From NCBI RefSeq assembly GCF_900095695.1, contig NZ_FMIQ01000022.1:1-63454 (forward strand): a stretch of DNA of 63,454 bases, in the 5' to 3' direction. Positions 8,072 to 16,649 of the stretch are shown here, in pieces; the stretch's first letter is position 1, and every line of letters starts with the position of its first letter. Source of the DNA: Hafnia alvei (GTDB taxonomy: Bacteria; Pseudomonadota; Gammaproteobacteria; Enterobacterales; Enterobacteriaceae). The notes beneath the pieces were generated by a model. It ran no database searches. It was not told where the DNA came from and saw nothing but the letters and a program-made list of their open reading frames with translations. The position numbers were made by a program, and so were the translations under genes.

Positions 8072-8220
8072 TTAGTTCGATTGCTCCTGCAATACCTCGA
8101 TAGCTAATGTATTACCTGCATAATCTGGCTCTATGCAATCCAACTCAAAAGTGGCAGCTTTACAACTAAAGATAAGGTGTTGAAGCCATACATTAGCATC
8201 AACACCGCAAATACCTAGCC
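8072..8220 (-). pseudogene. Remnant reading frame of unknown family
   Basis: Minus-strand codons from about 8220 to TAA 8072-8074 read GICGVDANVWLQHLIFSCKA, then FELDCIEPDYAGNTLAIEVL. The composition is protein-like but there is no start codon or ribosome site. It begins within a few bases of the end of the diguanylate cyclase remnant, in a different frame. It may be the 3' end of another broken gene. Confidence 0.3.
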
Positions 8221-9722
8221 CTTCGTTTTCTTATGCTTATATAGCAATTCATCAGCTTTAATTTACGCATCGCTCAATGTATCACCGGATTTCATCTGGT
8301 AGCAGCCATATGAAAAATTAACAATAGCATCTGTATCAATCACTTTTAATTTCTGTTTAATTAAGTCAATAGTAATAAAAGCACGCTCTACATCGCAATC
8401 GATAAGAATAATACAGAACTCATCACCGCCGAGCCTAATACCATAATCACTCTTTCTTATAGAGGTTTGTATCGCGTCTCCTAATAAAGTGATTGCCTTA
8501 TCCCCCATGTGATGACCTAAAGTATCATTGATGGTTTTTAATTTATCGCAATCAAGAGCAATAATAGTGACTGGAGTATTTTTTCAGTCAACGACTTTAA
8601 ACGAGCATCCAGAGTCTGTGTCAGTATCTTTCTATTATATAATCCCGTCATAGAATCAGTTATGTTTTCCAAAGACAAAACTTCATTTTTTGATATCTGG
8701 TATTTTAAATACTTACAGATGGAATACGTTATAAGCACATATTAAATAAAAAGAAATAAGTTGTTTAAAATAAAATATTGAACATCTAATTTAAGATGGA
8801 CAGTATAATATCGAGTAATATCCTTGTCGTAGTTCAAAATACTAAATAACTGCTTACCTGGTTGATTGAAATTAATTTCTTCGGCTGAATTTCTATCTAT
8901 AACTGAAAGCCTGAGGTATTTCCATAGGAAAGGACGATCAAATGTATAAAATGCCTTTGCTAGCTCATTGATACTCACATCAGTCAAAATTATACCTTTA
9001 AGATTCCCACCAAAAAACAACGGCGTGATCATGCTAATTATTTTTTCACCGGTATAACCGTCATCATATATATGTGAAGTAACACTTTGCCCATCATGCA
9101 AACTCCTCAATGCTTCATCATCAATTTTAATGCTTCTGGCATTGCTATCTACATCAATAAACTTTCCATTATATCGCAACCAATTATTGAATGCGTATCG
9201 AGAGCTATCGACTAACTTATTAATGTATATATATTGGTTTTCAAAATCAATATAGTATCTAATGCTATCTTGCACTTTCCAATGGTAATTAGAAAAACTG
9301 TACTCTTGAGAGATGGCTTCTTCTTGACTATTAAACTTCGCAAGATATTTTATATCTCTAGCCCAATCTTCGCAGGATGAATTTTTAGTTTGTAGTGTTC
9401 CAGCTAGTTTAGGATATTTATTCCCAGTCAAATTCAAGCCATAAATATCATTTGCGTTCTCCATACGGTTACAGATATTCAGCACACTTGAATCTGATTT
9501 TTTATTTTTATATTCAGAAATTGAAAATGATTTTATTAAATTAAGTGCTATTCTTTGATTTATATATTCTTCAGCAAAGATAGCAGAACGGCCTTTATCT
9601 ACCGTGTAACCTAGATAATTTCTTAAGCCTTGGTAGTCATTCCACAAAAAGAATGCCAGAACCATCGTTGTTAATGACATAGTAATAAAAACTCCCTTTT
9701 TATAACTTTTTGTCAGCAACAT
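8215..9722 (-). pseudogene. Diguanylate cyclase (GGDEF) with periplasmic sensor, degraded
   Basis: The start at 9722 has AAGGGG 7 bases upstream. The product begins with a membrane helix (residues about 10-28), then a periplasmic sensor of about 280 residues, a second hydrophobic segment, and a GGDEF domain with DSMTGLYNRK and the motif RLGGDEFCI that would make cyclic di-GMP. It is broken in three places. There is an in-frame TAA at 8742-8744, a one-base shift in the T-run near 8580 (which moves from the linker frame to VTIIALDCDKLKTINDTLGHH), and a TAA at 8263-8265 before the final ADELLYKHKK to TAG 8215. The active-site motif survives but no full protein can be made. Confidence 0.85.
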
Positions 9723-10176
9723 ATTAAAACCCCTTAAGATTATTCTACAAACAATGCAATTTTGCACAGACTAATAGTCATGTACAATATATTAGCAATG
9801 ATAAGAAATTTAATCTCTCTAATAGTGAAATTGTTATATTAGCATAGCGTTTTCTTTTGTCTGTGATGGCTAAATAATCACAATCGTAACGAGACTATAC
9901 TTATAGCATGCAAATTATTATTCTTTTTTCATTGGGGTTTATTGCCCTGATTATTTTCAAACCCTTTAAATATAATTAAATATGCTGGGGTTAACGCTCA
10001 CATTTTGAATAAAGAACACAACTAAAATTAGGTTCACCATTTATCTTCACGATGCTATTCATTGTAATTCTTACTATTTCCTCTTGAAAAACGAATGAAA
10101 AAGGTTAGTGTAGCTATGTTAACTTACGCTTCGAACGATAGATATTTTCTGTCTTTGCACTTCTAGGAAGGTTCCT
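9723..10176. other. Intergenic region with a 23-codon hydrophobic frame
   Basis: AT-rich DNA between the cyclase remnant and the MFS gene. The only item of note is ATG 9908 to TAA 9979, encoding 23 residues that begin MQIIILFSLGFIALIIF, a single membrane helix with a basic end. It has no convincing ribosome site, so it is not called as a gene. Confidence 0.3.
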
Positions 10177-11367
10177 TTGCCCAGCCCCACGTTAAAACAG
10201 CGCAGCCTCGCCCTCTTTGTTTTCTTTTTCTTACCTGGCGTATCAATGGCGTCATGGGTGACCCGAACTCCCGCAATACGCGACAAACTTGGCGCATCGA
10301 CCGCAGAGATGGGGCTTGTTCTTTTTGGTCTGTCGATTGGGTCAATGGCTGGAATTCTCTGTTCTGGTTATTTAGTGCAGCGCTTTAGCACTAAACCCGT
10401 TATTGCTGCAGGCACGGGTTTAGTGATCGCCGGTATTTTACTGGTTGCCCTCGGGGCATTTTTCTCATCTGCGATCACCGTTTCATCTGGGTTATGTTTA
10501 TTTGGAGCAGGTATGGGCTCTGCTGAAATAGCCATTAACGTTGAGGGCGCCGATGTAGAACGCATATCACATCGCCCCCTCCTTCCTATGCTGCATGGCT
10601 GTTTTAGCTTAGGGACACTGGTTGGCGCAGGGGTTGGTAATGGGCTTACCTCGGTAAATTTCCCCATACAGTGGCATCTTTTATTAATTGGTGTTATTTG
10701 CGTTCCGGCAACATTGTGGGCACTAAAATCCGTACCTAAGGGGAATGGCCTACGTCCAGTAGAACATGCGCAGAATGGCAACCAGCCTACACAGGCTAAA
10801 ACAAATGTTTGGCGAGATAAGCGTCTGTTGCTTATTGGCTTAATTGTCCTTGCAATGGCCCTTGCCGAAGGCTCAGCCAACGACTGGTTGCCGTTATTAA
10901 TGGTAGACGGTCATGGATTCAGCCCTACATCCGGCTCGTTAATCTATACAGGCTTTGCCTTAGGAATGACCATTGGGCGCTTCTGCGGGGGATATTTCCT
11001 GCGTCGATTTGGCCGCGTTAATGTCGTTCGGGGCAGCGCCATCTTCGGCGTTATCGGCTTAGGGTTAATTATTTTTGCTGAAAATACATTTCTAGTCAGC
11101 GCTTCAGTTTTATTTTGGGGCGTAGGAGCTTCACTCGGCTTCCCTCTTACGTTGTCGGCCGCCAGTGACACTGGGCCAAATCCAGCTGCTCGCGTTAGTA
11201 CCGTGGCAACCACCGGTTATATTGCATTTTTGGTTGGGCCTCCAATGCTAGGTTTTTTAGGTGAGCATTGGGGATTGCGCTCCGCCATGATCGTGGTGTT
11301 GGCGTTAGTCGCTTTTGCAATTTGGTTAGCACCTGCCGTTGGCGAACCGCCAAAATCTGACGCCTAA
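10177..11367 (+). CDS. MFS transporter, YbjJ-like
   Basis: This 396-residue inner-membrane protein has about twelve hydrophobic segments and matches the YbjJ-like branch of the major facilitator superfamily. The N-terminal LPGVSMASWVTRTPAIRDKL and the segment EGADVE (near residue 128) are characteristic. The start is TTG at 10177, preceded by an ideal AGGAAGG five bases away, and no ATG nearby is better placed. The substrate is unknown; the family is often guessed to export small metabolites or sugars. It appears to be a single-gene unit. A short hairpin (CTCACCC ... GGGTGAG, about 11379-11405) follows and may terminate it. Confidence 0.88.
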   Translation: MPSPTLKQRSLALFVFFFLPGVSMASWVTRTPAIRDKLGASTAEMGLVLFGLSIGSMAGILCSGYLVQRFSTKPVIAAGTGLVIAGILLVALGAFFSSAITVSSGLCLFGAGMGSAEIAINVEGADVERISHRPLLPMLHGCFSLGTLVGAGVGNGLTSVNFPIQWHLLLIGVICVPATLWALKSVPKGNGLRPVEHAQNGNQPTQAKTNVWRDKRLLLIGLIVLAMALAEGSANDWLPLLMVDGHGFSPTSGSLIYTGFALGMTIGRFCGGYFLRRFGRVNVVRGSAIFGVIGLGLIIFAENTFLVSASVLFWGVGASLGFPLTLSAASDTGPNPAARVSTVATTGYIAFLVGPPMLGFLGEHWGLRSAMIVVLALVAFAIWLAPAVGEPPKSDA

Positions 11368-11606
11368 TATACCGACATCTCACCCATCAATTTCTGGCGG
11401 GTGAGAACTTAATTCCATTATATTTATTACATTACACGTCAGATCCAATCTGTTTGGAACCACCTTCTCATTTCTCATTTTCTTCGTTTGTTGTGTTTAT
11501 TTAACGTTATATGCTCAACATCAAGCCTATATCTCGCGTTGGCAACTCGATTCTACTCAGACTCAAATAACGAAACTAAGCCCTCTGGCATACTCAGGAG
11601 TGAGTC

Positions 11607-11957
11607 ATGAAAGACTCGACCATACAGATCCTACAAAACAACATGTCATGCCTGCATCAGGTAATTAGTACTAATACCCAAAACGGGCTCCACGGTAATT
11701 TACTCGATGTACTGGCACTAAGTTTTAATCTGTTAAATATGAGCAACAATGAATTAATCCAGCTAAAACAGCAACAAGATGCGCTTTCATGCCATTCAGT
11801 GGGTTTAGTGATTCAGCAGTGTAGTGCCCTATTGTGGATGGTGCTCGAATATGCCAGCGCTCAGATGGAACAATCTAGCGTGGATAAATTAGCCGATATA
11901 TATCTACATACGCATTATCTTGCGCGGTCAATATCCGGCACTCCGTGCCCATCATAA
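11607..11957 (+). CDS. Hypothetical protein, 116 aa
   Basis: This is a soluble, helical 116-residue protein with no recognised domain. AGGAG stands six bases before the ATG and a strong terminator follows the stop directly, so it is a real, self-contained unit. Its Cys and His residues (NNMSCLHQ, DALSCHSVG, QQCSALLW) are scattered and form no known metal motif. The size and helicity could suit a small regulator or anti-factor, but nothing in the sequence proves this. Confidence 0.6.
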   Translation: MKDSTIQILQNNMSCLHQVISTNTQNGLHGNLLDVLALSFNLLNMSNNELIQLKQQQDALSCHSVGLVIQQCSALLWMVLEYASAQMEQSSVDKLADIYLHTHYLARSISGTPCPS

Positions 11958-11959
11958 GC

Positions 11960-11993
11960 AAGGCTCCAGTCACTCAGTGGCTGGAGCCTTTTT
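11960..11993 (+). terminator. Rho-independent terminator
   Basis: GGCTCCAG (11962-11969) pairs with CTGGAGCC (11981-11988), followed by TTTTT. It ends the unit encoding the 116-aa protein. Confidence 0.85.
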
Positions 11994-12026
11994 GTGAATC
12001 TGCCTCTATATTTTTATTCGTGGGAT

Positions 12027-12113
12027 TTATAAAAACAGCGCCCAAATAAAACAAACAATAAAGAGCACTAAAGCAGCAGCAGGAACCCAAAAAGCCTGAT
12101 CGTAAGTTTTCAT
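12027..12113 (-). CDS. 28-aa single-span membrane microprotein
   Basis: The ATG at 12113 follows AAGGA by eight bases and encodes MKTYDQAFWVPAAALVLFIV, then CFIWALFL and stop. This is one hydrophobic helix with a short polar N-terminus. It begins 21 bases after the TDT transporter gene ends, so it should share that mRNA. Small single-span partners are known for several transporters and oxidases (KdpF, CydX, AcrZ). A similar role with the transporter is possible. It is too short for usual gene calling. Its reality rests on the ribosome site, the composition and the position. Confidence 0.55.
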   Translation of the reverse strand: MKTYDQAFWVPAAALVLFIVCFIWALFL

Positions 12114-12134
12114 TACGTTTTTCCTTAAACTCAT

Positions 12135-13112
12135 TTATTTCACCATGCCTTGATGAACATTCAATCTCTGCGGTAGCAGATAGTTATGAATAAACCTTAC
12201 AGAGACATAGCCAATAACTAATGTCGCAATCACTGCTTCTACCGTCGCCATCATATGCAGTTGTCGCGCATACTCCACCGCTTGCGGGTAGCTGCCCACG
12301 AGGTTTGCCATTTTATAAAGTGCGGTAGCGCCAATCGCCATAGGGAACGTAAAAGCGGCGTAGCCTGGGCTAAACGGCAAGCGCATTAGGCGAAAGAAAG
12401 CACAATAAATAACCATGGTCATCAACAGTGCGATACCAAGCAACACCGCACAAATCAGCATTGAAGGCTCTTTGACAACGCTCAGATAGCCCGCTAATGA
12501 CAAACTGGCCGGTGCCGCCATAATGGCAATCGTTGGTTTTGCTGCATCAGGCACTTCATCGCGAAACATGAAGCGGTAGATCATCATTGGCAGCATCAGC
12601 ACATAACTCACCATCCCAATTGCCAATAAAATCAGTGCAAACTCAGTGTAGGCCTCACTTGGGCAAGTCACATCTGCCACAATAATGCCCACTGGCGGCA
12701 CAAACCAGCTAGGAACTAGATGATGCAGCTTAGGTTCTTTCGCACGGTGATAAATAAAAAGCGACAGCGAGACCAGATGAACAATAACAGCCCCCAGCCA
12801 AAGCATCTGGCCCGCCGTCGGCATAAAGTTACCCAGCGCCTTAGAAACCACCATTGCAGCCATTGCAAAGGTAGGAACAATGCTTCCCACCACCGGATGT
12901 TTAAGATCTTGAGTCAGCGTATCGGGATGAAAAATAAAACGAATAGCGAGAATGGCAAGCAGTAGCCCAGCAATCAATGCGCCTACGTTTTGTCCCACAC
13001 CGTGAAGCGGCAAAGCATTCTCTAAACACCATCCCAAACTAGCGATCCCCAGCGCTAAACCCGCTACGGGGGTTGGTAATCCGCGAACCTTATGATGTAG
13101 GTATCTCAACAT
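12135..13112 (-). CDS. TDT-family transporter (TehA/C4-dicarboxylate/sulfite exporter type)
   Basis: This 325-residue protein has about ten membrane helices, the fold of the tellurite-resistance/dicarboxylate transporter family. Family marks include PTPVAGLALGIASLGW at the start, SWFVPPVGIIVADVTCP in the middle, and FTFPMAIGATALYKMANLVG near the end. Members export sulfite, dicarboxylates or anions through a channel-like pore. It is divergent from a LysR regulator 106 bp away with a palindromic LysR-type site between them, so it is likely regulated by that protein. A 28-aa membrane microprotein lies immediately downstream. The substrate cannot be told. Confidence 0.82.
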   Translation of the reverse strand: MLRYLHHKVRGLPTPVAGLALGIASLGWCLENALPLHGVGQNVGALIAGLLLAILAIRFIFHPDTLTQDLKHPVVGSIVPTFAMAAMVVSKALGNFMPTAGQMLWLGAVIVHLVSLSLFIYHRAKEPKLHHLVPSWFVPPVGIIVADVTCPSEAYTEFALILLAIGMVSYVLMLPMMIYRFMFRDEVPDAAKPTIAIMAAPASLSLAGYLSVVKEPSMLICAVLLGIALLMTMVIYCAFFRLMRLPFSPGYAAFTFPMAIGATALYKMANLVGSYPQAVEYARQLHMMATVEAVIATLVIGYVSVRFIHNYLLPQRLNVHQGMVK

Positions 13113-13152
13113 GTCATCACCTCGATTTTTTTCATTCTTCTGCGGTAAAAAC

Positions 13153-13168
13153 TATAGCCATCCGCTAT
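13153..13168. promoter_or_regulatory. LysR-type operator between divergent genes
   Basis: The palindrome ATAGC-N5-GCTAT (13154-13168) contains the T-N11-A core (13155-13167) expected of a LysR-family binding site. It lies midway between the divergent transporter and LysR starts. Confidence 0.6.
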
Positions 13169-13218
13169 CATTTAAAAAATCGAGTTATTTTTTACATTAG
13201 GTTTAGAGAAACTAAACG

Positions 13219-14100
13219 ATGAATATTACCTTCAAACAACTTTCCGTCTTTGTCGCCATCGTCCGCAGCGGCAGCATGACGCTCGCCGCAGAAACTCTGT
13301 TTATGACAAAAGGAGCCATTTCACAGACATTGGCTGAATTAGAGAGTCAGCTAGGAGTACGGCTCTTTGATCGTCAACATGCACGCTTATATATCAATCA
13401 TGAAGGGCAAAAGTTACTGCCTGTCGCCGACGAACTTTTGTCTCGAATGCAGGGGGTTGAACAATTATTCGGAGAGAATAGCCAAGATACCCAGCTCAAG
13501 GTGGGATGTACTAAGACTATCGGCAGCTATCTTCTGCCTGACATGCTGAAGGGGTTTAAAGAACATCAAGGGTGGTTGCCACAATGCACTATCGCCAACA
13601 CGCAAAAAATCAGCACTATGGTCAGCCATTTTGAAATTGATGTGGCGTTACTGGAAGGACCCGCTAGCGAACCCAACCTTATTTGCGAGCCGTGGTTAGA
13701 AGATGAAATGGTCATTATCGCCGGTAAAAATCATCCGCTCGCCAAGCAAGAAACGGTTTCATATCAGGTACTGAGTCAAGAACGCTGGCTGCTACGCGAG
13801 CAAGGCTCCAGCAGCCGTGCCTTTTTTGATAATCAATTGGCACTACATTTAAGCAATCCACAAATCGCTCTTTCACTGAACGCTTTTGACGCCATTCTTT
13901 CTTGCGTTGCTCATCACTTAGGCATCACTTTTATTTCAAAGCGCATGCTACATAGTTCATTTTATACGGGGCATTTTGTGCAATTACATACCGAGCAGCG
14001 GTTTATGCGGAAGTTCACACTCTGCTACCACAAAAGTAAGTTTATCTCGCCAACATTAGCAAGCTGGCTAAGCTTCAGTCGCTCATGGCCTCACTCCTAA
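13219..14100 (+). CDS. LysR-family transcriptional regulator
   Basis: This protein of 293 residues has a standard N-terminal winged helix (residues 1-60, with SGSMTLAAETLFMTKGAISQ as the helix-turn-helix and LESQLGVRLFDR following). A periplasmic-binding-protein-like effector domain follows to the C-terminus. The effector domain shows ILSCVAHHLGITFISKRML, the usual late helix-strand feature. The gene is divergent from the TDT transporter and a matching operator sits between, so it very probably senses the transported substrate and controls both genes. The effector is unknown. Confidence 0.9.
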   Translation: MNITFKQLSVFVAIVRSGSMTLAAETLFMTKGAISQTLAELESQLGVRLFDRQHARLYINHEGQKLLPVADELLSRMQGVEQLFGENSQDTQLKVGCTKTIGSYLLPDMLKGFKEHQGWLPQCTIANTQKISTMVSHFEIDVALLEGPASEPNLICEPWLEDEMVIIAGKNHPLAKQETVSYQVLSQERWLLREQGSSSRAFFDNQLALHLSNPQIALSLNAFDAILSCVAHHLGITFISKRMLHSSFYTGHFVQLHTEQRFMRKFTLCYHKSKFISPTLASWLSFSRSWPHS

Positions 14101-14444
14101 CTAGCTTGGCTTGTCATATTTAAATCAAGACAGATCAGCACAAATGATCATAACGAACTGTTTTTAAATGAAAATATTTCCAAAAGAGAGAAACTTAGGC
14201 ATCGGAGTGCTTTAATAGGTTTTTATGCTATTTTGTAAGAGCAAATCAGACTATTTGGTCGCAAAATAAATATCAGATCATCCATACGATAAATTACCTC
14301 GCATTTTATTTCACGCCATAAAGTTAGTTTTTACCGGCATATGAATACGTTACCCTTACTGCGCTCAATATATCTCCCAACGTCATTTGAGCAGAGCTAA
14401 ACGCAGGAGATAAATCCCGTTTTATGTGGTAACGAGTTAATAAA
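14101..14444. promoter_or_regulatory. Upstream region of plus-strand fimbrial genes with three GATC sites
   Basis: The 344-bp intergenic region is AT-rich and presumably holds the promoter for the two fimbrial genes that follow. Dam sites GATC occur at 14133, 14146 and 14276. A PapI-like protein is encoded in the same locus, so methylation-dependent control is conceivable. The spacing (130-143 bp) is not the 102 bp of the classical pap switch, and no inverted repeats for a recombinase switch were seen. Confidence 0.35.
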
Positions 14445-14981
14445 ATGAAAATACGCCTTTGCGACGTAAAATTATTTCTTCTGGGAGTTTTGCTCTCGAT
14501 TAATGGCTCTGCATTTGCAGCTTTAGCCCCGGTGAGTGGCGGTCAGGCAAAAGATGACTCCAAAAGCACGCTATACATTCGCGGTAATATATTTGAACCC
14601 GCCGCCTGTAAAATTAACCAAAACAATAATCTCGATGTGGACTTCAAACGCATCGCACTGAAAAAAATTGACGGCGTTGCTTTCGCCAGCGTAACTCCTG
14701 TCGATATTGTATGCAGCATTACTACGGGAGCAACCGTGCAGCTAGAATTTCAGGGCACATCATCAGGTAAAAGCAACTACCTGACCACAACCCTCGATAA
14801 TCTGGCCATTGCCCTCTCAGACGATGCGACAGGCAAAAATATCGATCTGAATACGTTCTTTACCATTCAGAAAACGCAGACTATTCAACTACGCGCGGTG
14901 CCAATAAAAATATCTGATGCGGTGGAATTAAAAGAAGGCGAATTTAAAGCCACATCCACGCTGATTACACGCTATCTCTAA
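14445..14981 (+). CDS. Fimbrial minor subunit (adaptor-like)
   Basis: A 178-residue exported protein. The signal peptide (residues about 1-25) ends in GSAFA. The mature part is a single pilin domain with one disulfide (AACKI near residue 56, and IVCSI near 88) and the usual alternating strands. It lacks the penultimate aromatic donor motif in its most common form and ends TLITRYL. It is 10 bases upstream of the two-domain adhesin and surely co-transcribed. A tip adaptor linking the adhesin to the rod made by the minus-strand operon is the likely role. Confidence 0.75.
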   Translation: MKIRLCDVKLFLLGVLLSINGSAFAALAPVSGGQAKDDSKSTLYIRGNIFEPAACKINQNNNLDVDFKRIALKKIDGVAFASVTPVDIVCSITTGATVQLEFQGTSSGKSNYLTTTLDNLAIALSDDATGKNIDLNTFFTIQKTQTIQLRAVPIKISDAVELKEGEFKATSTLITRYL

Positions 14982-14991
14982 CAGGTGATAA

Positions 14992-15993
14992 ATGAAACAC
15001 GCTTTATTTTCAAAACTTGATGCAAAACGCCTGCTACCACTCGCGGGATTATTGTTCGCATCGTTTCATGCTTCTGCTTTTGACTGCGTTGAAAACGGCA
15101 CCGGCGTTGTTGACAAGCCGGCTATCGATATTGGCGAATTAGCTATCCCTGCTAACGTTCCCGATAAAACCAAAGTATGGGAGTCTAATCCCATCACTGT
15201 GACGGCTTATTGCGATAACAACACGAAAAGTAACTTTCAAGACTTCGTGACCTTCTATTTTAATCCTAAATCAAAATCTTTGGGTCAAGGATTAAAGTTA
15301 GGCGTAACCTACGAAGGAAAAGATCTTGAACAAAATGGCCAAGGATTGCAGGTGCCTGGCGGCGGCCCAGTCTATAAAAAAGGGTCAGGTACACCAACGT
15401 TTAAAGTCGTTACCGTTACCTTTCGCCTCTATATTCGTGTTGATGGAAAACCGCCAGCGTCAGGTCACTATCAAGGAGCCGATGAGTTTGTTGTCTTTCA
15501 GCTCGATGGCTCAAGTGGGATCAATTTTCGCCCAGATGCAAAAAACCTTAAGTATTCACTCTCAGGTTTAACCGGAACACGTTTTTTAAGCTGCGGCGCG
15601 CAAATAAAACTCTATCCAGAAAATCAGAATCTCGATTTTGGTGATATTGACCGAACAACGCTCAGCAGCGGTGGCGTACTCTCAAAAGAATTCAGCGTAA
15701 AAGCAGTGAAGGAAGGCGGATGTCTAGAAGACTTCTCCTTAACCTCTGAGTTCTCAACAACTGAAACCCTGCTAGATAGCACACATATTAATTTAAATAA
15801 CGGCGTAAAACTCAGTTTCACGGATCAAGATAGCAAAGCCGTCGAGTTCAATAAATATACTAACTTCGGCAGTATGAAAGGTATTACTGAGTTGAGTAAA
15901 AACTACAAAGCCAGTATTTCAGTGATACCAGGACAAACGATCAAAGCAGGGCCTTTCGTGGCAACGACGATCGTTAAAGTCAATTACTATTAA
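14992..15993 (+). CDS. Fimbrial tip adhesin, two-domain
   Basis: This 333-residue secreted protein has a ribosome site AGGTGA just before the ATG and a signal peptide ending ASFHASA. The length is nearly twice that of a pilin and fits an N-terminal lectin-type receptor domain (about 28-195) joined to a C-terminal pilin domain (about 200-333, FLSCGAQIKLYPENQNLDFG onward, ending IVKVNYY with the donor-type Tyr-Tyr). Two-domain proteins of this form cap chaperone-usher fimbriae and determine binding. The receptor is unknown. The chaperone and usher needed for it are in the minus-strand arm of the locus. Between the two arms lie regulators and a glycosyltransferase. Confidence 0.78.
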   Translation: MKHALFSKLDAKRLLPLAGLLFASFHASAFDCVENGTGVVDKPAIDIGELAIPANVPDKTKVWESNPITVTAYCDNNTKSNFQDFVTFYFNPKSKSLGQGLKLGVTYEGKDLEQNGQGLQVPGGGPVYKKGSGTPTFKVVTVTFRLYIRVDGKPPASGHYQGADEFVVFQLDGSSGINFRPDAKNLKYSLSGLTGTRFLSCGAQIKLYPENQNLDFGDIDRTTLSSGGVLSKEFSVKAVKEGGCLEDFSLTSEFSTTETLLDSTHINLNNGVKLSFTDQDSKAVEFNKYTNFGSMKGITELSKNYKASISVIPGQTIKAGPFVATTIVKVNYY

Positions 15994-16002
15994 CTTCATT
16001 TA

Positions 16003-16134
16003 GAAAAATCCTAATATCCTATTTTACTAAATGATATTTTTAGATTAATAAGTAGAAACGCAGACGAGGTTCCCCTCATCTGCGCTATTATTAAAACATA
16101 TATTAAATTCATCTGCTGATTATTAGGATTTTTC
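16003..16134. repeat. 132-bp palindromic element with 14-bp perfect inverted ends
   Basis: GAAAAATCCTAATA (16003-16016) recurs exactly inverted at 16121-16134. Near the centre a second hairpin, CGCAGACGAGG (16059-16069) against CCTCATCTGCG (16074-16084), is nearly concentric with the outer arms. It sits between the convergent ends of the adhesin and PapI-like genes. It could be a two-way terminator or a small MITE-like repeat. No promoter-switch role is apparent because neither flanking gene starts here. Confidence 0.55.
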
Positions 16135-16257
16135 CATTGCAAAATGCCGCAAAAATGCTCCGTACATAAATATGTTCGGAGAAATGGAAATGCGACAGTC
16201 TACCCGCTAAAGGAATAATGCAAAAGTTAATAATCAACGATGGGGTCTAGCTCTAAA

Positions 16258-16521
16258 TTAGCGGGTTGGAATACACCAGCGTAGAGAATTGCTACGACCA
16301 GCTCCTCCTTGATAGCAATTTACCTTGCCTTCACCGACAAGCTGCAATAGCCAGTGACGTGTAACATAAATGCTTTCACCACTTTCTTCTGCAACCTCTC
16401 TGGTTTTTGGCCAACATGATTCAGGTAGATAAGGGTCTGTACTGCGAGTTTCCCCCATTCTAATTGAACATATTTTACCCAAATTCATGTAGATTCTTTC
16501 TTTCTTCGTTAATTTATCCAT
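16258..16521 (-). CDS. PapI/FaeA-family fimbrial regulator
   Basis: A protein of 87 residues. GGAG six bases before the ATG at 16521 favours that start over the ATG at 16533. The winged helix spans residues about 25-80, with TREVAEESGESIYVTRHWLL as the helix-turn-helix and GKVNCYQGG as wing. This fits the PapI/FaeA family of small Lrp partners that set phase-variable expression of fimbriae. The N-terminal extension is longer than in PapI. Its position in the fimbrial locus supports the call. It may control either fimbrial arm, although the classical pair of GATC boxes was not found. Confidence 0.65.
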   Translation of the reverse strand: MDKLTKKERIYMNLGKICSIRMGETRSTDPYLPESCWPKTREVAEESGESIYVTRHWLLQLVGEGKVNCYQGGAGRSNSLRWCIPTR

Positions 16522-16649
16522 TTCCAACTCCATTGACTCGTTATCGTTGAACGTTATGTGTCTTTGTTGTTGCTACCGCATGTGCGGCAATTCTACCGTC
16601 CCTGGCGGATACTTCTCTCATCGAGGATGAGGGTCCAAACTCAATTCCA

